Origin: Blumeriella jaapii
Lineage: Eukaryota > Ascomycota > Leotiomycetes > Helotiales > Drepanopezizaceae
Direction of reading: 5' to 3'
NCBI GenBank assembly: GCA_009599575.1
Contig: VWND01000019.1
Location: 366,001-430,000 of the forward strand
DNA length: 64,000 bases
This document shows, one piece after another, positions 34,301-47,540 of the stretch (the stretch's first letter is position 1; each line of letters opens with the position of its first letter). The translations under genes and the position numbers were made by a program. The notes under the pieces are model-generated. The model was not told the DNA's origin and searched no databases. It worked only from the letters and a program-made list of their open reading frames with translations.

Positions 34301-36224
34301 ATAGAATGCTAACGTGCTTTCGCATTTTTCTCGAATAATTAAAATAATATTCCGCTTATAGCGAATTTCGAAGCGTTTGTTTCGATTTGGATTTTTAATC
34401 GAAGATCGAAATAGCGTAAAATCGGTGTTTAGCAAAACTTTTTTTTTAAAAGTAAAAAAGCGAGCTTCGCTTCGAATAAAAAACGAAAAAGGCCCGATAT
34501 TTTTTTTTATTGCATTTTTTTTAAAAAATCTATAATAAATCGGCAAAGCTTAGCGTAGTTTTTAATAAAACGTTTGTAAAAATTGGTAAAACCCAAAAAT
34601 ATTTAAATATTTCGCTACGTGGTAAAAAAAGACTATTTTCGAATATTATTTATTTTTTTTGGATCTATTTTAATTTTTGTAAAAATAACAACGAAGCTTA
34701 GGAATTTAATCGTATTCGTATCGAAAGCATATTTTTTCAGATTTTCGTAAAGTTTGTTAATACGGAGTTTTTCGAAAAAATTTTTTACCGCGTTTGTATA
34801 ATCGTCGAAGTTTTCGAAAAATATTAAAATATCGTCGAAGTAAATTATATACGTAATATTTATTAAACCGATTAAAGCTTAATTAATATACGCTTAAAAA
34901 GTTGCTGATACGTTCGAAAAGCCGAAAAGTAATACGCAGTATTCGAAATGTTCGTAACGAATGCGAAACGCAGTTTTCTATTTATTTTTCTTTTTTATTC
35001 GAAGGCGATGGTACGCCTAAATAAGATTTAGCTTAATAAATATTTTAGCTTTTTTCAAACGATTTAAAATTTCGCTTATAAAAGATAGAAAAGTTCGATT
35101 TTTAATCGTAACTGCGTTTAAACTTTTATAATCGACGTATAATCGTAAACTTCCGTTTTTTTTCGGTATAAATATTACCGATGCGCCAGCAAAGCTAATA
35201 GATTTTTTTATTCAGCTTTTTTTTAAATTCGAATCGAAATATTCGCGTAATTCGGTAAGTTTAAATTCCGATAAAAAATAAATTGGTTTTTAAAAAAGAT
35301 TTTTTTTTTTCGCGAAGTTTATTCGATGCTTTATAAAATAATAAAAAGCTAGAGTAATCGCGGCGGTATCGTCGAACACGTCGGCGTAATCGTTATATTT
35401 AAAAGGTAATTAATATTGTTTTTCAATAGTTTTTTTTAAAACGATATAAAACGCTTGCTTTTTTTTGGATTTTTTTTTAAAACGTTTAATTATAACGAAA
35501 TTAAATTATAAGCGTTCGATTAAATATCGCCACGATTTAGCTCGAAAGCTTATAGCGGGGTCGATATTTCGCAATTAAAAAAATTTTAAAATAAATAAAA
35601 CCTTTGGGATATTTATATCGCAAGCTACGAAATCGCTTTGTATTTTTTTAATTGTTTTATAATTATTAATAGCGCGAATAAATTGCGTATGCGTGTCGTA
35701 AATAATTATTTTTTTTTTTTCAATCGTAAATAAATTAATACGTTTTTGAATTGGTTTTTATTTATATTTAATTAATAACTTTTGAGTTACGCAGTTTTTT
35801 TTCGCGCCGCAGTCGATAAAAACTCGTTTCGTACGAATTTCGCTTTTAACTTTTTTAATTTCGACTGAAATTATTATTTTTTATTTTTTTTTTTCGCTCG
35901 ATTTTGTTAGCAGCGACGAAATTAAAATCGAGCGAAAGCTTTTTCCGAATTTTTAGATTTGTTAGCTTCGGAGCAATTTAAGGTTATATATTTTTTTTTG
36001 TTGCATTTATAATATTCGATTTTTAAATAATTAGCTATGCGGTACTTTTTTTTTTGGCAGCGATTGCATTTCGAAAAGTAAAAGAAATCGTTAGGAATTT
36101 TAGAATTTTAAAGAATTTTATTAGAATTGTCGTTTTTTCGCTTTCGTTTTTTTTTTTATAACGTATTTTCGAATCGAAAACGGTATATATTTGTTTTAGC
36201 TTTTGTGTTTTAATCGTAAGTATA

Positions 36225-36258
<34 letters not shown>

Positions 36259-37548
36259 GTTCGTTTCGTCGTTTATTATTTTTCGTTTCGTTGCTAATAA
36301 TTTTATTAGCATTTTCGATACGACGAGCGATTAATATTAATTTTTCGTACGAGTTTGTAGCTGTAATATTATTTCGTTTAATAATTTTTTTTCGAAAAAT
36401 AAATCGGAGCTTTGCGAAAAACATTTTTTTTTTAATCGTATCGTTTGTTATTTGTAATTGCTGTTCGAAATTATTTAAATAAGCAACGAAATCGTTAATT
36501 AATTTATATTTTTTTTGTTTCGCTTTATCGTATAAATTCGAAGCCGCGATTTTTCGATTTTCCGCATTTATTAAAAAGTTTAATATTTATTTTTTAAAAT
36601 CGTTCCATATGGTTCGAATATTCGTAAAACGTCGTTCGTATCCGATTTATTTTTTTTTTATTTTATCGTCGAAAGCTAGAACACAAGCGTTAATTTTTTT
36701 TTGATCGGTACAAAATATTATTTTTTTATTTTAGCGGAAGCTTCGCTTTGCACGCCGAATAAAAAATTAAGCTTTTTTAGTATTTTTTTTTCGATATATT
36801 AAAAAATCTTTTATTTTTAATACTTTTCGGCTCGAATTCGCTGTGTTTTTTACAAAAGATATAATATATTTAAAAAAAATGTTAAATCGTTTTTAATAAA
36901 TATTATTATCGTAATACTTCGAAGATATCTTATAATAATCGCCGGCTTAAGTTATTTTCTGTTTTTTTTCAGTTGAAGCGGTGTTAAAAAATATAAAAAC
37001 TTTTTTTTCGATATTTTCGAAAGCGTCGAGTTTTCGTTGGAATTGTTTAATTTTTTTTCGAAGTTCGTTTCGGCGTTTTTTGGTTTTTTCGAATCTTTTA
37101 ATTGTTTCGTAAACTTTTTTTTTAGTTTTTTTCTGCTTTATTTTAATTCGTATTTTTTTTACTTTTTTACGTTTATTATTTTCTTTTTGTTCGGCGCGGA
37201 TTCGTTTATTAGCCAGATAAATCAGAGTTTCGATAAAAAGTTTTTTCGAATCGCTTTGAGCGTGGCTTTTTTTAGTAATTTTTTCGATAAAAAAAATTGG
37301 GAAATCGTCGCGCTTTAGTGGTAGAATATTTTCGATTTTTAATAAAATTAGTAACGTCAGAAGAAACGATAGTACAGGGTTTTCTTAAGCAGCCGAAAGT
37401 GCTAAGTTTTTTTAAGTAGCTGAAAGTGCTTGTTTTCTGCGAATGCGAAAAGTTATAATATCGATAATAACGATATAAATGTAATAATATAATAAAAGAT
37501 TATTTTAATAATATCGAACTGCCGTTCCGGTGAATAGAAAAATCAAAA
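31011..37548 (-). pseudogene. gag-pol remnants of element 1
   Basis: Broken coding region of element 1. From 5' to 3' on the minus strand: a charged gag-like region (about 37.3-36.1 kb), the zinc knuckle, aspartic protease, reverse transcriptase and a poorly preserved RNase H/integrase region (34.4-32.6 kb). A GCT/GCC-rich patch at 31620-31875 keeps high GC and reads as an Ala/Lys-rich stretch. Its place near the 3' end is unexplained. Nothing is translatable. Confidence 0.75.
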
Positions 37549-37961
37549 TATAAAAATTAAAAAGCAGGGAAATATTAATTCAGATAATAAAGCTTAGATA
37601 AAATTAAATTAATAGTCAGACTGATTTTTACTTTTTATATTTTTAATAAAAAGCGTATATAAATATAAAAAAAGGAGTGGAGCCTTTGTGAAAAGTATTT
37701 CTCAGAAAACCAAGCGAGCTTTATTTAGTATGCTTTTCCAGCCCCTATCCCGACCTTTTTTTATTTTTTTTAATATAACCCTAATAACTGGTTCCTTAGC
37801 AATCATTTTTATAAAATGTTTTATTTAAATGTTATTTCCAGCCTTTACAATACTATCCGGCCCCTACGGCTTATTCGCAGAGGGTATTATTCGAAGGTTG
37901 GTAGAAGGCAGAGGGTCTTGGCGGATCACCTGACTTATACACGTGATATTGGTTTCTGACA
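37549..37961 (-). repeat. 5' LTR of gypsy element 1
   Basis: 413 bp. The better-preserved LTR, still with CTTTTCCAGCCCCTATCCCG and GTATTATTCG. Its end TTTCTGACA is followed by the target duplication CACGG. Confidence 0.85.
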
Positions 37962-37966
37962 CACGG

Positions 37967-38067
37967 TATGTTTTTGTAACTCGAGTAAATTGAAAATAAC
38001 CTGCTATTTATTTGAAATATTATACTAATTTTTGGATTTGCAATTATTAAGTTTTTTGCTCGATTGC
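37967..38067. repeat. Host-element sequence between the two gypsy insertions, duplicated at 50913-51003
   Basis: About 90 bp (from TTTTGTAACTCGAGTAAATTG to TGCAATTATTAAGTTTTTT) recurs at 50913-51003 with few changes. If the retrotransposons are removed, the two copies lie about 131 bp apart, i.e. an ordinary tandem repeat of the host element. The last five bases (ATTGC, 38063-38067) are the target duplication of the outer gypsy element. Confidence 0.75.
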
Positions 38068-38331
38068 TGTGACGACTCACTCGTTTGCCCCTCGTGTCAC
38101 CCCAGCAACTACGTATAATTGCAAGCTCCCTGGTCTTCTGATGGGTCTTCCATCAACTATGGAAACTATTATATATATAAAGCTTTTTCCCTTTAGCAAC
38201 CTCTGCCTTTTGCAATTGTTAATTTTAAGTAAATATTTTTATTATAAAACCAAAGGTTCGTTTTTTATATTATATAAACACGGCGACCAATTAACTGATT
38301 TTCCAGCTTTTCGATTAATTAAATCGTTATA
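38068..38331 (+). repeat. LTR-A, 5' LTR of the outer gypsy element 2
   Basis: 264 bp, beginning TGTGACGACTCACTCG. Its end TCGTTATA is the mutated form of TCGTCACA, which is inverted to the start. A TATATATAAAG box lies about 100 bp in. Confidence 0.88.
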
Positions 38332-41131
38332 TTATTAACAATTTTTTTTTTACGCTAGCGATAGCGTAAACTATTTTTTTTTTCGAATTTCTTACGAATC
38401 ATATCAAAATAATCGACCGGTCGTAAAAAAGCTTATTTTCGCATTTCGCGAAAAATGGCTTTTGTTCAACGATTTCTTTTTTAGCAAAGCTTTTCAGCTT
38501 CTGCTACTACATTTTAACCTTCCTTCTCCTTTTAATCAGCGAAAAAGCAGCTTTTTCCAAAAGCTTTTTTTTCTAAAAAACAGTCCTCCCTCCGAGGAAA
38601 AAAAAACAAAAGAAAAAGCAGAGCGCTAATCATTTCGCCTGCCATCTTTTTTTTGCAGCCCAGCGCTGAAAGCGTTTAGTTGAGATTTTTGTAAAATTAA
38701 TTAAAAAAAACGTAAAAACGTAAACGATAACTTTTGGAAATTATACGACTGCGATAGACTTTTTAATTAAAGCGTTTGATAGAATTTATCGAACGTGCTT
38801 TTGCCAATCGCGAATCTGCTGCTCTTTTATTTTTTCGCAACGTTTTATTTTAATTAATAGACGCTGCAAATCAACTTCTACGCTTTTCGCGAACTTTTTT
38901 TAAATTTTTTTATAACGGCCAAAATTTTAACGCGCTTTTTAAACGTTATAATTCCTATTTATTTGTTAACTTTCGATTAGCTTGTATAAAACGCGTTTCG
39001 AACTTTAAGTTTAAATTAAATAATAATAAAAATTACAAAGCACGCTATTAAAAAATTAAAATTTTCGATAACTTCGAATTTTACTACGATTATTTCGCTA
39101 ACGATCGATTTCGTAAAAATTATATATTCGATTAAACCGAAAGCGTAGCAAAAAAGTTTCTGATTCCGCGTATTTTAAACCGTTCCGATTTTATTTTTTT
39201 CGAAAAATTAATTAAAAAGGTCGCCGATTTTTGGCCGACTTTTCCGACGTTTAAAAAACCGAAAACGAATTTAAAATGCTTATAATAAATACGTACGACG
39301 ATTTTTGGCGCTTTTATCTGCGATTTTCCATTTTCGCAGTAAACGTTTAAATACGAACTGATAAACAGCTTCGGAACGCTTTTTGCGATAAAATACTAAA
39401 GCGTCTACGAGAAAAGCTGCATTTGAAATAAACGCGTATAACGATTTTTAAAAATTGGCTTATCGCCGTTCGTTAAAAAAAACAAAGTTAATTGATTAAA
39501 CGAATTTTATACGCGAATCGCTTTTTCAAGTCTACCATTTATTAAAATGGTAAATTCTTAACCAAAGCGTATTACGAATCAAATCGTACGTACGAAAATC
39601 GTTCTAATATTTCATAAGCTTTTTCTCAACCTTTTGTTTTTTCTTTTTTTCCACGCCAGAACGCTTTTTCTGGCGTTTTTTTTTTTCGATCGGATCAACG
39701 ATAACGCTCGTTTTTTATTTTATATTAAAAAATTCAAAAAAACTAATTTGTACGATTTTCTACGGGCCGATCTTCGGTTTTATCCAAAAGCTTTTTTAAG
39801 TTAGTAAATGTAAACGAAATCGAGCCGGCCGAAAATTCGCTTTTTGATAATGGTAGTAAAAACGAAAACCTTTTTTCAAACGATTTCCAAAACGCATATA
39901 AAAAAATTAAAAGCTTTTCCGTTAATCGAGAAAACGCTCAAGCCTAAGCAAAGCTTTTTTTTTAAGCGTATTACGCGATATGCGTTATTTTAACGTTTGA
40001 AAGCTTTTTAATAACGATTTATTAATAATTTCCGTTATATTTATTAAAAATGGCTTTTTGTACAAAATAAAAGCGCTCGCCGATTTTGAAGCGAACGGTT
40101 ATGCGTTAATCGATTCGGCGCTAATTAAATCTTTTTTTTTTTTTTTTTTAAACTTTTGATTTAATTTTTTCCGGCTTTTTTTTTTTGTAAAAAAATATAA
40201 TAAAATTCGTGGCCATTTAATTATATATTTTACGCTTTTTAATTTTATTATTAATAATCGAATACAATCGTTTATTTTTTAATTATTAATCTCGGAAACT
40301 ATAATATAATTCTAGAAAAAGCTTGGTTGGCCGAATATTAAGTTTTATTAAATTATAATAAACGCAAGCTTTATTAGCCGAAGTTTTACCCTTCTACAGC
40401 CTTTTACGCTCGTTGTATTAAAATCTTTTATTTACATCTTCGAAAAATTTAATCTCGCCATCAAAACGACGCTGTAAAACGTAACAAAAACCTTAACCAA
40501 TTATGGCAAACCTACGACGTTATGCGAAGCGCGAAAAGGTCGAATTTTATTCGCGGTGCCAATTTCGATGGCGACGTTAATGGAATACAAGAAATTACAC
40601 CATTTTTTCAGGCTGCCGATCCCTTTTCTATTATTTTTTTTTTTCTTTTTTTTTTTCGTTAAAACAACTTTTTTGTTCTACGAAAAACAGTTATACTAAA
40701 AACCGAAGAAAAGCTTTCGCCGCGATGGCCTTTCAGCTTAATATAATCGATAATTCAGACAAGCCTTTTTCTGAATCTTTCAAACGACTAATTCGAAAAC
40801 GAGTCCTTTAACCTACTGCTTATTTAATTTTCATTTGCTAGATTATTATATATATTTTTAAGCTGATTTTTAAAAAAAAAGCAGTTGAAATGTTTTTAAC
40901 CTTTTTGTACAAAATCGATAAAATATTAAACGATTTTACGTATAATACTTTTTTTAAAACTTAATTTTATAATTTTTTCGAACGTTTTAAAACCAACGAA
41001 ATATCGATTTCGACCTTTTTAATTAATTTAACAAAGCTAATTTCGAATAAACTTTTTTTCGAATTTTTTTCTTCGGAATATAAAAACCTCGAATACGTGT
41101 TTTTTAAAGCCGCCAGTAACGAGCTAGCTTT
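38332..41131 (+). pseudogene. gag-protease half of the outer element
   Basis: Matches 41395-44190 of the inner element along its length. A conserved protease-end motif, ILEKAWLAEY followed by LNxNKR, is readable near 40302-40377. It stops at AACGAGCTAGCTTT, exactly where the inner element enters (target duplication GCTTT, 41127-41131). Confidence 0.8.
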
Positions 41132-41394
41132 TGTGACGACTCACTCGTTTGCCCCTCGCGTTACCCCAGCAATTACGTATAGTTGCAAGCTCCCTGGTCT
41201 CCTGGTGGGTCTTCTATCAATTGTGGAAACTATTATGTATATAAGGCTTTTTTTTTTTAGCAACCTCTGCCTTTTGCAGTTGTTGATTCTAAGTGAATAT
41301 TTTTGTTACAGAACCAAAGGCTCGTTTTTATATTATGTGAATACGGCGACTAGTTGACTGATTTTTCAGTTTTTCGATTGATTAGATCGTTATA
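41132..41394 (+). repeat. LTR-B, 5' LTR of the inner gypsy element 3
   Basis: 263 bp, beginning TGTGACGACTCACTCG. It keeps TATGTATATAAGGC as a promoter-like box and ends TCGTTATA. Confidence 0.9.
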
Positions 41395-44190
41395 TTATTA
41401 ATAATTTTTTTTTTACGCTGGCGACGGCGTAAATTATTTTTCTTTTCGAATTTTTTACGGGTTATATTAAGGTGATCGACCGGTCGTGAAAAGATTTATT
41501 TCCGCATTTCGCGAAAAATAGCATTTGTTTAACGATCTTCTTTTTAACAGAGCTTTTTAGCTTCTGCTACTATATTATAACTTTTTTTCTTTTAATTAGC
41601 GAAGAAGCTTTTTCCAGAAGTTTTTTTTTTTAAAGAACAGTTTTTTTTCCGAAGAAAGAAAAATAAAAGAAAAGGCAGAGCGCCAACCATTTCGCCTGCT
41701 ATTTTTTTTTTGCAGCCTAGCGCTGAAAACATTTAGTTAAGACTTTTGCAAAATCAATTGAAAAAAGCGCAAAAGCGTGAACGACAATTTTTAAAAATTA
41801 TACGATTGCGACAAACCTTTTAATTAAAGCGTTTGGTAGAATTTATCGAACGTGCTTTTGCTAGTCGCGAATCTGCTGTTCTTTTTCGCAACGTTTTATT
41901 TTAACCAACAGACGCTGCAGATCAATTTCCACGCTTTTCGCGAACTTTTTTTGGATCTTTTTATAACGGCCAAGATTTTAGCGCGCTTTTTAAACGCTAT
42001 AATTTCTATTTATTTGCTGATTTTCGATTAGCTCGTATAAAGCGCGTTTCGAATCTTAAGTTTAAACTAAATGATAGTAAAAATTACAAAGCACGCCATT
42101 AGGAAATTAAAATTTTCGATAATTTCGAATTTTACTACGACTATTTCGCTGGCGATCGATTTCGTAAAAATTATATATTCGATCAAACCGAAGGCGTGGT
42201 AAAAAAGTTTCTGACCCTTCGTATTTTGGACCGTTCCGATTTTATTTTTTCCGAAAAATTAGTTAAAAAGATCGCCGATTTTCTGGCCGACTTTTCCGAC
42301 GTTTAAAGGGCCGAAAACGAGTTTAAAATGCTTATAATAAATACGCACGACGATTTTTGGCGCTTTTATCTGCGATTTTTCATTTTCGCAGCGAACGTTT
42401 AAATACGGATTAATAAATAGCTTCGAAACGCTTTTCGCGATAAAATACCAAAGCGTCTACGGGAAAAGCTGCATTTGGAATAGGCGCGTACAACGATTTT
42501 TAAGGATTGGCTTACCGCCGTTCGATAAAAAAAATAAAATCAGTTGGCTAAACGAATTTTTATACGCGAATCGCTTTTTAACCAAATCTATTATTTATTA
42601 AAGTGGTAGATTTTTAACTAAAGCGTACTACGAGTCAAATCGTACGTACGAAAATCGTTTTAATGCTTTATAGGTTTTTTTTTAGCTTTTTGTTTTTTTT
42701 TTTTTTTTTACGCCAAAACGTCCCTTTTGGCGTTTTTTTTTTTTTTCGATCGGATTAACGATAACGCTTGTTTTTTATTTTATATCAGAAGGTTCGAGGC
42801 TAATTTGCACGACCTTTTACGGGCCGATTTTCGGTTTTACCCAAAAGGCTTTTTCAGGCTGGTAGGTGTAAACGAGGTCGAGCCGGCCGAAAATTCGCCT
42901 TTTAATAATAATAATGAAAACGAAAACTTTTTTTTAAACGATTTTCAAAACGTATATAAGGAAGTTGAAGGTTTTCCCGCCAGTCGGAAAAACGCCCAGG
43001 CTTAAGCAAAGCCTTTTTTTTAGGCGTATTGCGCGATATGCGTTATTTTAACGTTCGAAAGCTTTTTGATGGCGATTTATTAATAATTCCCGTTATATTT
43101 ATTAAAAATAGCTTTTCGTACAAAGTGAAAGCGCTCGCCGATTTTAAAGCGAACGGTTATGCGTTAATCGATTCGGCGCTGATTAAATTCTTTTTTTTTT
43201 TTTTAAAACTTTTAATTTAATTTTTTCCGGCTTTTTTTTTTGTAAAAGGGTATAATAGAATTCGTGGTTATTTAATTATATATTTTACGCTTTTTAATTT
43301 TATTATTAATAATCGAATACAATCGTTTATTTTTTTTTTGATTATTAACTTCGGAAATTATAGTGTGATTTTAGAAAAAGCTTGGTTGGCCGAATACTAA
43401 GTTATATTAAATTGTAATAAACGCAAGCTTTATTGGCCGAAATTTTATTTTTTTATAGTCTTTTACGCTCGTTGTATTAAAGTTTTTTATTTGCATTTCC
43501 GAAAGATTTAATCTCGCTATTAAAACGACGCTATAAAACGTGACAAAAACTTTGATTAATTATGGCAGATTTACGACGCTATGCGAAGCGCGAAAAAGTC
43601 GAATTTTATTCGCGGTGCTAATTTCGATAGCGACGCCAATGGAATAATATAAAAAATTATATCACTTTTTTAGGCTGCCGATCCTTCTTTTATTATTTCT
43701 TTTTTTTCTTTTTTTTTTTCGTCAGAACAGCTTTTTCGTTCTACGAAAAACAGTTATATTAAAAACCGAAGGAAGATTTTCGCCGCGATAGCCTTTCAGT
43801 TTAATATAATCGATAGTTTAAATAAGCTATTTTTTGAATTTTTTAAACGATCAGTTCGAAAACGAATCTTTTAATCTACTGCTTATCCAATTTTTATTTG
43901 CCAAATTATTACATACGTTTTTAAGTTGATTTCCAAAAAAAAGCAGTTGAAATGTTTTTAATTTTCCTATACGAGATCGACAGAATATTAAACGACTTTA
44001 CGTATAATATTTTTTTTAAAATTTAATTTCACAGTTTTTTCGAATGTTTCAAGATTAATGAAATATCGATTTCGATTTTTTCAATTAGTTTAGCGGAGCT
44101 AATTTCGAATGAATTTTTCTTCGAATTTTTTTCTTCGGAGTACAAAAATCTCGAACACGTGTTTTCTAAGGCCGCCAGTAACGAGCTAGC
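41395..44190 (+). pseudogene. gag-protease remnants of the inner element
   Basis: Broken frames, the longest open part at 42727-43005. The protease end is seen near 43366-43440 as ILEKAWLAEY then LNCNKR, the gypsy ILGxPWL pattern. An obvious CCHC knuckle was not found. Confidence 0.7.
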
Positions 44191-47100
44191 CTTTTACCGG
44201 CCTTACGACCATAAAATCGAGCTTATTATAAGTAAAAAAGAGCTGAAATACACTTTTTTGTATAAAATATCGATTCTAAAGCTCGAAATTGTTAAGATTT
44301 ATTTGCAAAATAATTTTAATAAAAGTTTTATCGAATTTTTTACCGCTTTTTTCGTTGCTCCAGTGCTTTTCGCTAAAAAATCCGACGGTTTATTACGTTT
44401 TTGTATCGATTATCGAGCTTTTAATAATGTTATTCGTAAAAATCGCTACTTTTTTTTTTTTATCGATAAGATTTTTGTTCGTTTTTCGGAAGCGCGAATT
44501 TTTACGAAGCTCGATATTCGTTAAGCTTTTTATAGAATTCGAATGGACTCCGCTAATAAAAAATTGACGACGTTTCGTACGCGTTACGGCGCCTATAAGT
44601 GCAAGGTGCTACTTTTTGGCCTTATTAATAGACTCGTAATTTATCAACGTTATATAAACGACGTTTTTTTCGATTATTTGAACGATTTTTATATTATATA
44701 CCTGGATGATATTTTTATTTATTCGTCCGACTTTTTGGAATACGTTATATACGTTCGCAAAGTGCTTTAAAGGTTCGCTGACGCTGGATTATAGGCCGAT
44801 ATTCGGAAGTTTAAATTTAACGTTATTCGGATCCGTTACCTAGGTTTTATTATTTTAACTAAAGGCCTAGAGGTAAATCTAGAAAAGGTTTCCGTGGTCG
44901 CCTATTAAAAGCTTTTTATTATTATAAAAGGTGTATAAAGTTTTTTTGGTTTGTAATTTTTACCGACGTTTTATTAAAAACTACGGTATAATTGCAAAGC
45001 TTTTGATTTATTTAATTAAAGCTAACGTTTTTTTTAATTTTATTTTTAAGTGTCAGAAGAGTTTCGACCTTTTTATATTAACTTTTACTACTGCATCAGT
45101 TTTATAATATTACAGGCAAGACTTTTTTTGTATATTAGAAACTGACGCTTCCGACGGCGTAGTGGCTTTTGTGTTTTCGCAATTTTATAGCGACGATTGG
45201 CTTCCAGTCGCTTATTTTAGCAAAATTATAGTTTTCGCAAAGCTAAACTACGTCGTATACGATAAAAAGATATTTGTAATCGTGAGATTTTTAAGCAATT
45301 TTCGTGCTGAGCTAATTGATTTAGTTTATTAAATTAAAATAATTATTAATTATAAGGCTTTGGAGTATTTTATGATTTTTAAATTTTTGAACGCTCGACA
45401 GGCACGCTGGGCCGAGCTTTTCGCCGATTACAATTTTTTTATTACGTATAAACCAGGTAAACACAATTTTTTGGCTGACGCATTAACACGTCGTACGAGC
45501 GAATTCGACCGCTAAAACTTTTTTAAACGCACCCAGCGCCTGCAAATTTTTTTTCGAGCAGATTAGATCGATTATCGCTTTTTAATTAAAAAACTTCGAT
45601 TTTCTACGGCCTTCGAAACAGCTGTTTTTATCGTTGAAATAACTGATTTTTTTTTCGTATTCCGTATCGTTAACCAGCTTTTCTACGCTAATCGCACAGC
45701 CAGCAGCCTGATGGCCCTTCGAAAAAAAGCTGTACGAAACGCTACGAAAGAGAACGACGATAATAATACTTCGTTTCCGTATATATTTGAACGCGATCTG
45801 TTATTATATTACGGTCGCCTGATAATATCAGACGTCGACCATTTTCGTTTGGCCTTTGTACGAAAAATGTACGACCAGATTTTTATCGTTTATCCCAGCG
45901 CTCGCAAAATTACGCAATTGCTTTCGGATTAATACTATTGGCGAGGTATAACAGTTTTCGTAAAATAATATTATCGCAATTGCCACGTTTGTCGAAGGAG
46001 TTTTGTTTTAAAAGATAAGCGCTTCGGTTTCTTTTAGCTTTTTTTTGTTTTTAACCATTTTTGGGAGCACGTTATAATGGATTTTTACAGTTTTAATAAA
46101 AATAAACACGGTTACGATAACGTATTCGTAATGATAGATCGCTTTTCTAAGCAAGCTATTTCGATTTTTTGTTACAAAAATATCGACGCTCGAGGCTTCG
46201 CCAAATTGTATATATTTCATATATATAAGTATTTTGGCCCTTTAAAAAGTATTATTAGCGATCGTGGCCCTTAGTATTGGTTTATTTTTTGGTTTGAATT
46301 AAACAAAATACTCGGTACGCAATTGAAGTTTTCGATAGCCGTTTATTTTGAAACCGACGGTCAGATCGAAATTTATAATTAATATTTGTAAAAACGCTTT
46401 CGACTTTTCGTGAATTTTTATTAAAACGATTGGAACGAATTTTTCTTAATAATGGATTTCGCTTAAATGGTCTTTTTTTACGAGAATCTAGATGGTTTTT
46501 CACTTTTTGAAATTGTATACGGTTATACTTTTTATATCAATTGGAATTGGAAGCTCGATACTTTTTTTTTTTTTAATTTTTTATACAAGCTAAACGCAAA
46601 CGAAGCTTATGCGTACGCTCGCCGCTATTACGACGCCTGAAATTTCGCTAAATCGTACTTTTAATAAGCTTACGAAAAAATAAAAAAAAATGCGAATAGG
46701 TTTCGCCGCGCGATCGATTTTAACGTTGGCGATTACGTATAGCTCGATATGCGTTTATTTCCGATTTTCCGGCCTTTTCGTAAGCTCGATAATTTTATAA
46801 ACGGCTTTTTCAAAGTTGTAGCCAAAATTTTCGATAACGCTTTTAAGCTAGATTTTTTTAGTATTATAAACGTATATCTAGTTTTTTACGCTAGTCGATT
46901 GCGTAAAATAGTTAACGACGCGCTTTTAGGTCAGGTTAATTCAGCTTTTGAACTTATTAATATAATTGGTAAGCTTGAATACGAAGTCGAAGAATTGATC
47001 GCTTGTCGAGTGCAGCGGAAAATCTTTTAGTACAAAGCTTTTTGAATAGATTTAAATAAAAATCTTACGTGGTATTTCGCGTCTGATTTTATATACGCTT

Positions 47101-47273
47101 CTCTGAAAGTGCGCGATTTTCATTTGGCGTATAAGAAGCTTCTCGGTCCTTTTGCAAAACTTATAGATTGGCTAAAAGCGTATTCCGAAGGTTTAGATTC
47201 GTACGATTATTTGGATAGCGACGTATTAATGGATAAAAGTTCGAGGGCGCGCTTTTTTCGGACGGGGAGGTAG
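44191..47273 (+). pseudogene. pol remnants of the inner element (RT, RNase H, integrase, chromodomain)
   Basis: Reverse transcriptase: YRPYDHKIEL, VLFAKKSDGLLRFCIDYR and FTKLDIR at 44195-44524, then TRYGAYKCKVLLFGL and YLDDIFIYS at 44570-44730. RNase H: ETDASDGVVAFVFSQF, DKKIFVIVRF and ALEYFMIF, with ARWAELFADYNFFITYKPGK and DALTRR, at 45130-45510. Integrase: zinc-finger NCHVCRR near 45980, then VMIDRFSKQA and SIISDRGP at 46130-46270. Its C-terminus is FRPFRKLDN...YEVEELIACRV at 46750-47010. WYFASDF a few codons on is the chromodomain remnant. Premature stops separate all of these. Confidence 0.9.
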
Positions 47274-47535
47274 TGTGACGATTTATTCGTTTGCCCCTCG
47301 CGTCACTCCAGCAATTACGTATAGTTGCAAGCTTTTTGGTTTTTTGGTGGATCTTTTATCAATTGTGGAAACTATTATGTATATAAAGCTTTTTTTTTTT
47401 AGCAATTTCTGTTTTTTGCAGTTGTTGATTCTAAGTGAATATTTTTGTTACAAAACCAAAGGCTCGTTTTATATTATATGAACACGGCGACCAGTTGACT
47501 GATTTCCCAGCCCTCCGACTGATTAGATCGTTACA
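47274..47535 (+). repeat. LTR-C, 3' LTR of the inner element
   Basis: 262 bp, TGTGACGATTTATTCG to GATCGTTACA, followed by the target duplication GCTTT. Confidence 0.9.
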
Positions 47536-47540
47536 GCTTT

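Larger units (their letters stand above)
30598..37961 (-). mobile_element. Degenerate Ty3/gypsy LTR retrotransposon, element 1
   Basis: A 7.36-kb element with 413-bp LTRs and a 5-bp target duplication CACGG (30593-30597 and 37962-37966). Internal coding reads on the minus strand in the order expected for gypsy: a CCHC-like zinc knuckle near 36057-36068 (CNRCQKK), a protease DCGA site near 35803-35818, and a reverse transcriptase YFDDILIFS motif near 34821-34848. Every frame is cut by stops, mostly of the TAA/TAG type expected from RIP. Confidence 0.85.
41132..47535 (+). mobile_element. Inner gypsy retrotransposon, element 3, full length, inserted in element 2
   Basis: Complete 6.4-kb copy with LTR-B and LTR-C and target duplication GCTTT (41127-41131 and 47536-47540). 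A purine-rich GGACGGGGAGGTAG immediately precedes LTR-C and is a good polypurine tract. The order gag, protease, reverse transcriptase, RNase H, integrase and chromodomain-like end identifies a Ty3/gypsy chromovirus. It is broken by stops. Confidence 0.92.

Noticed and set aside
38332..38420. tRNA primer-binding site just after LTR-A or LTR-B
   Set aside because: The bases after the LTRs (TTATTAACAATT or TTATTAATAATT) do not match a tRNA 3' end I can name, possibly because of RIP.
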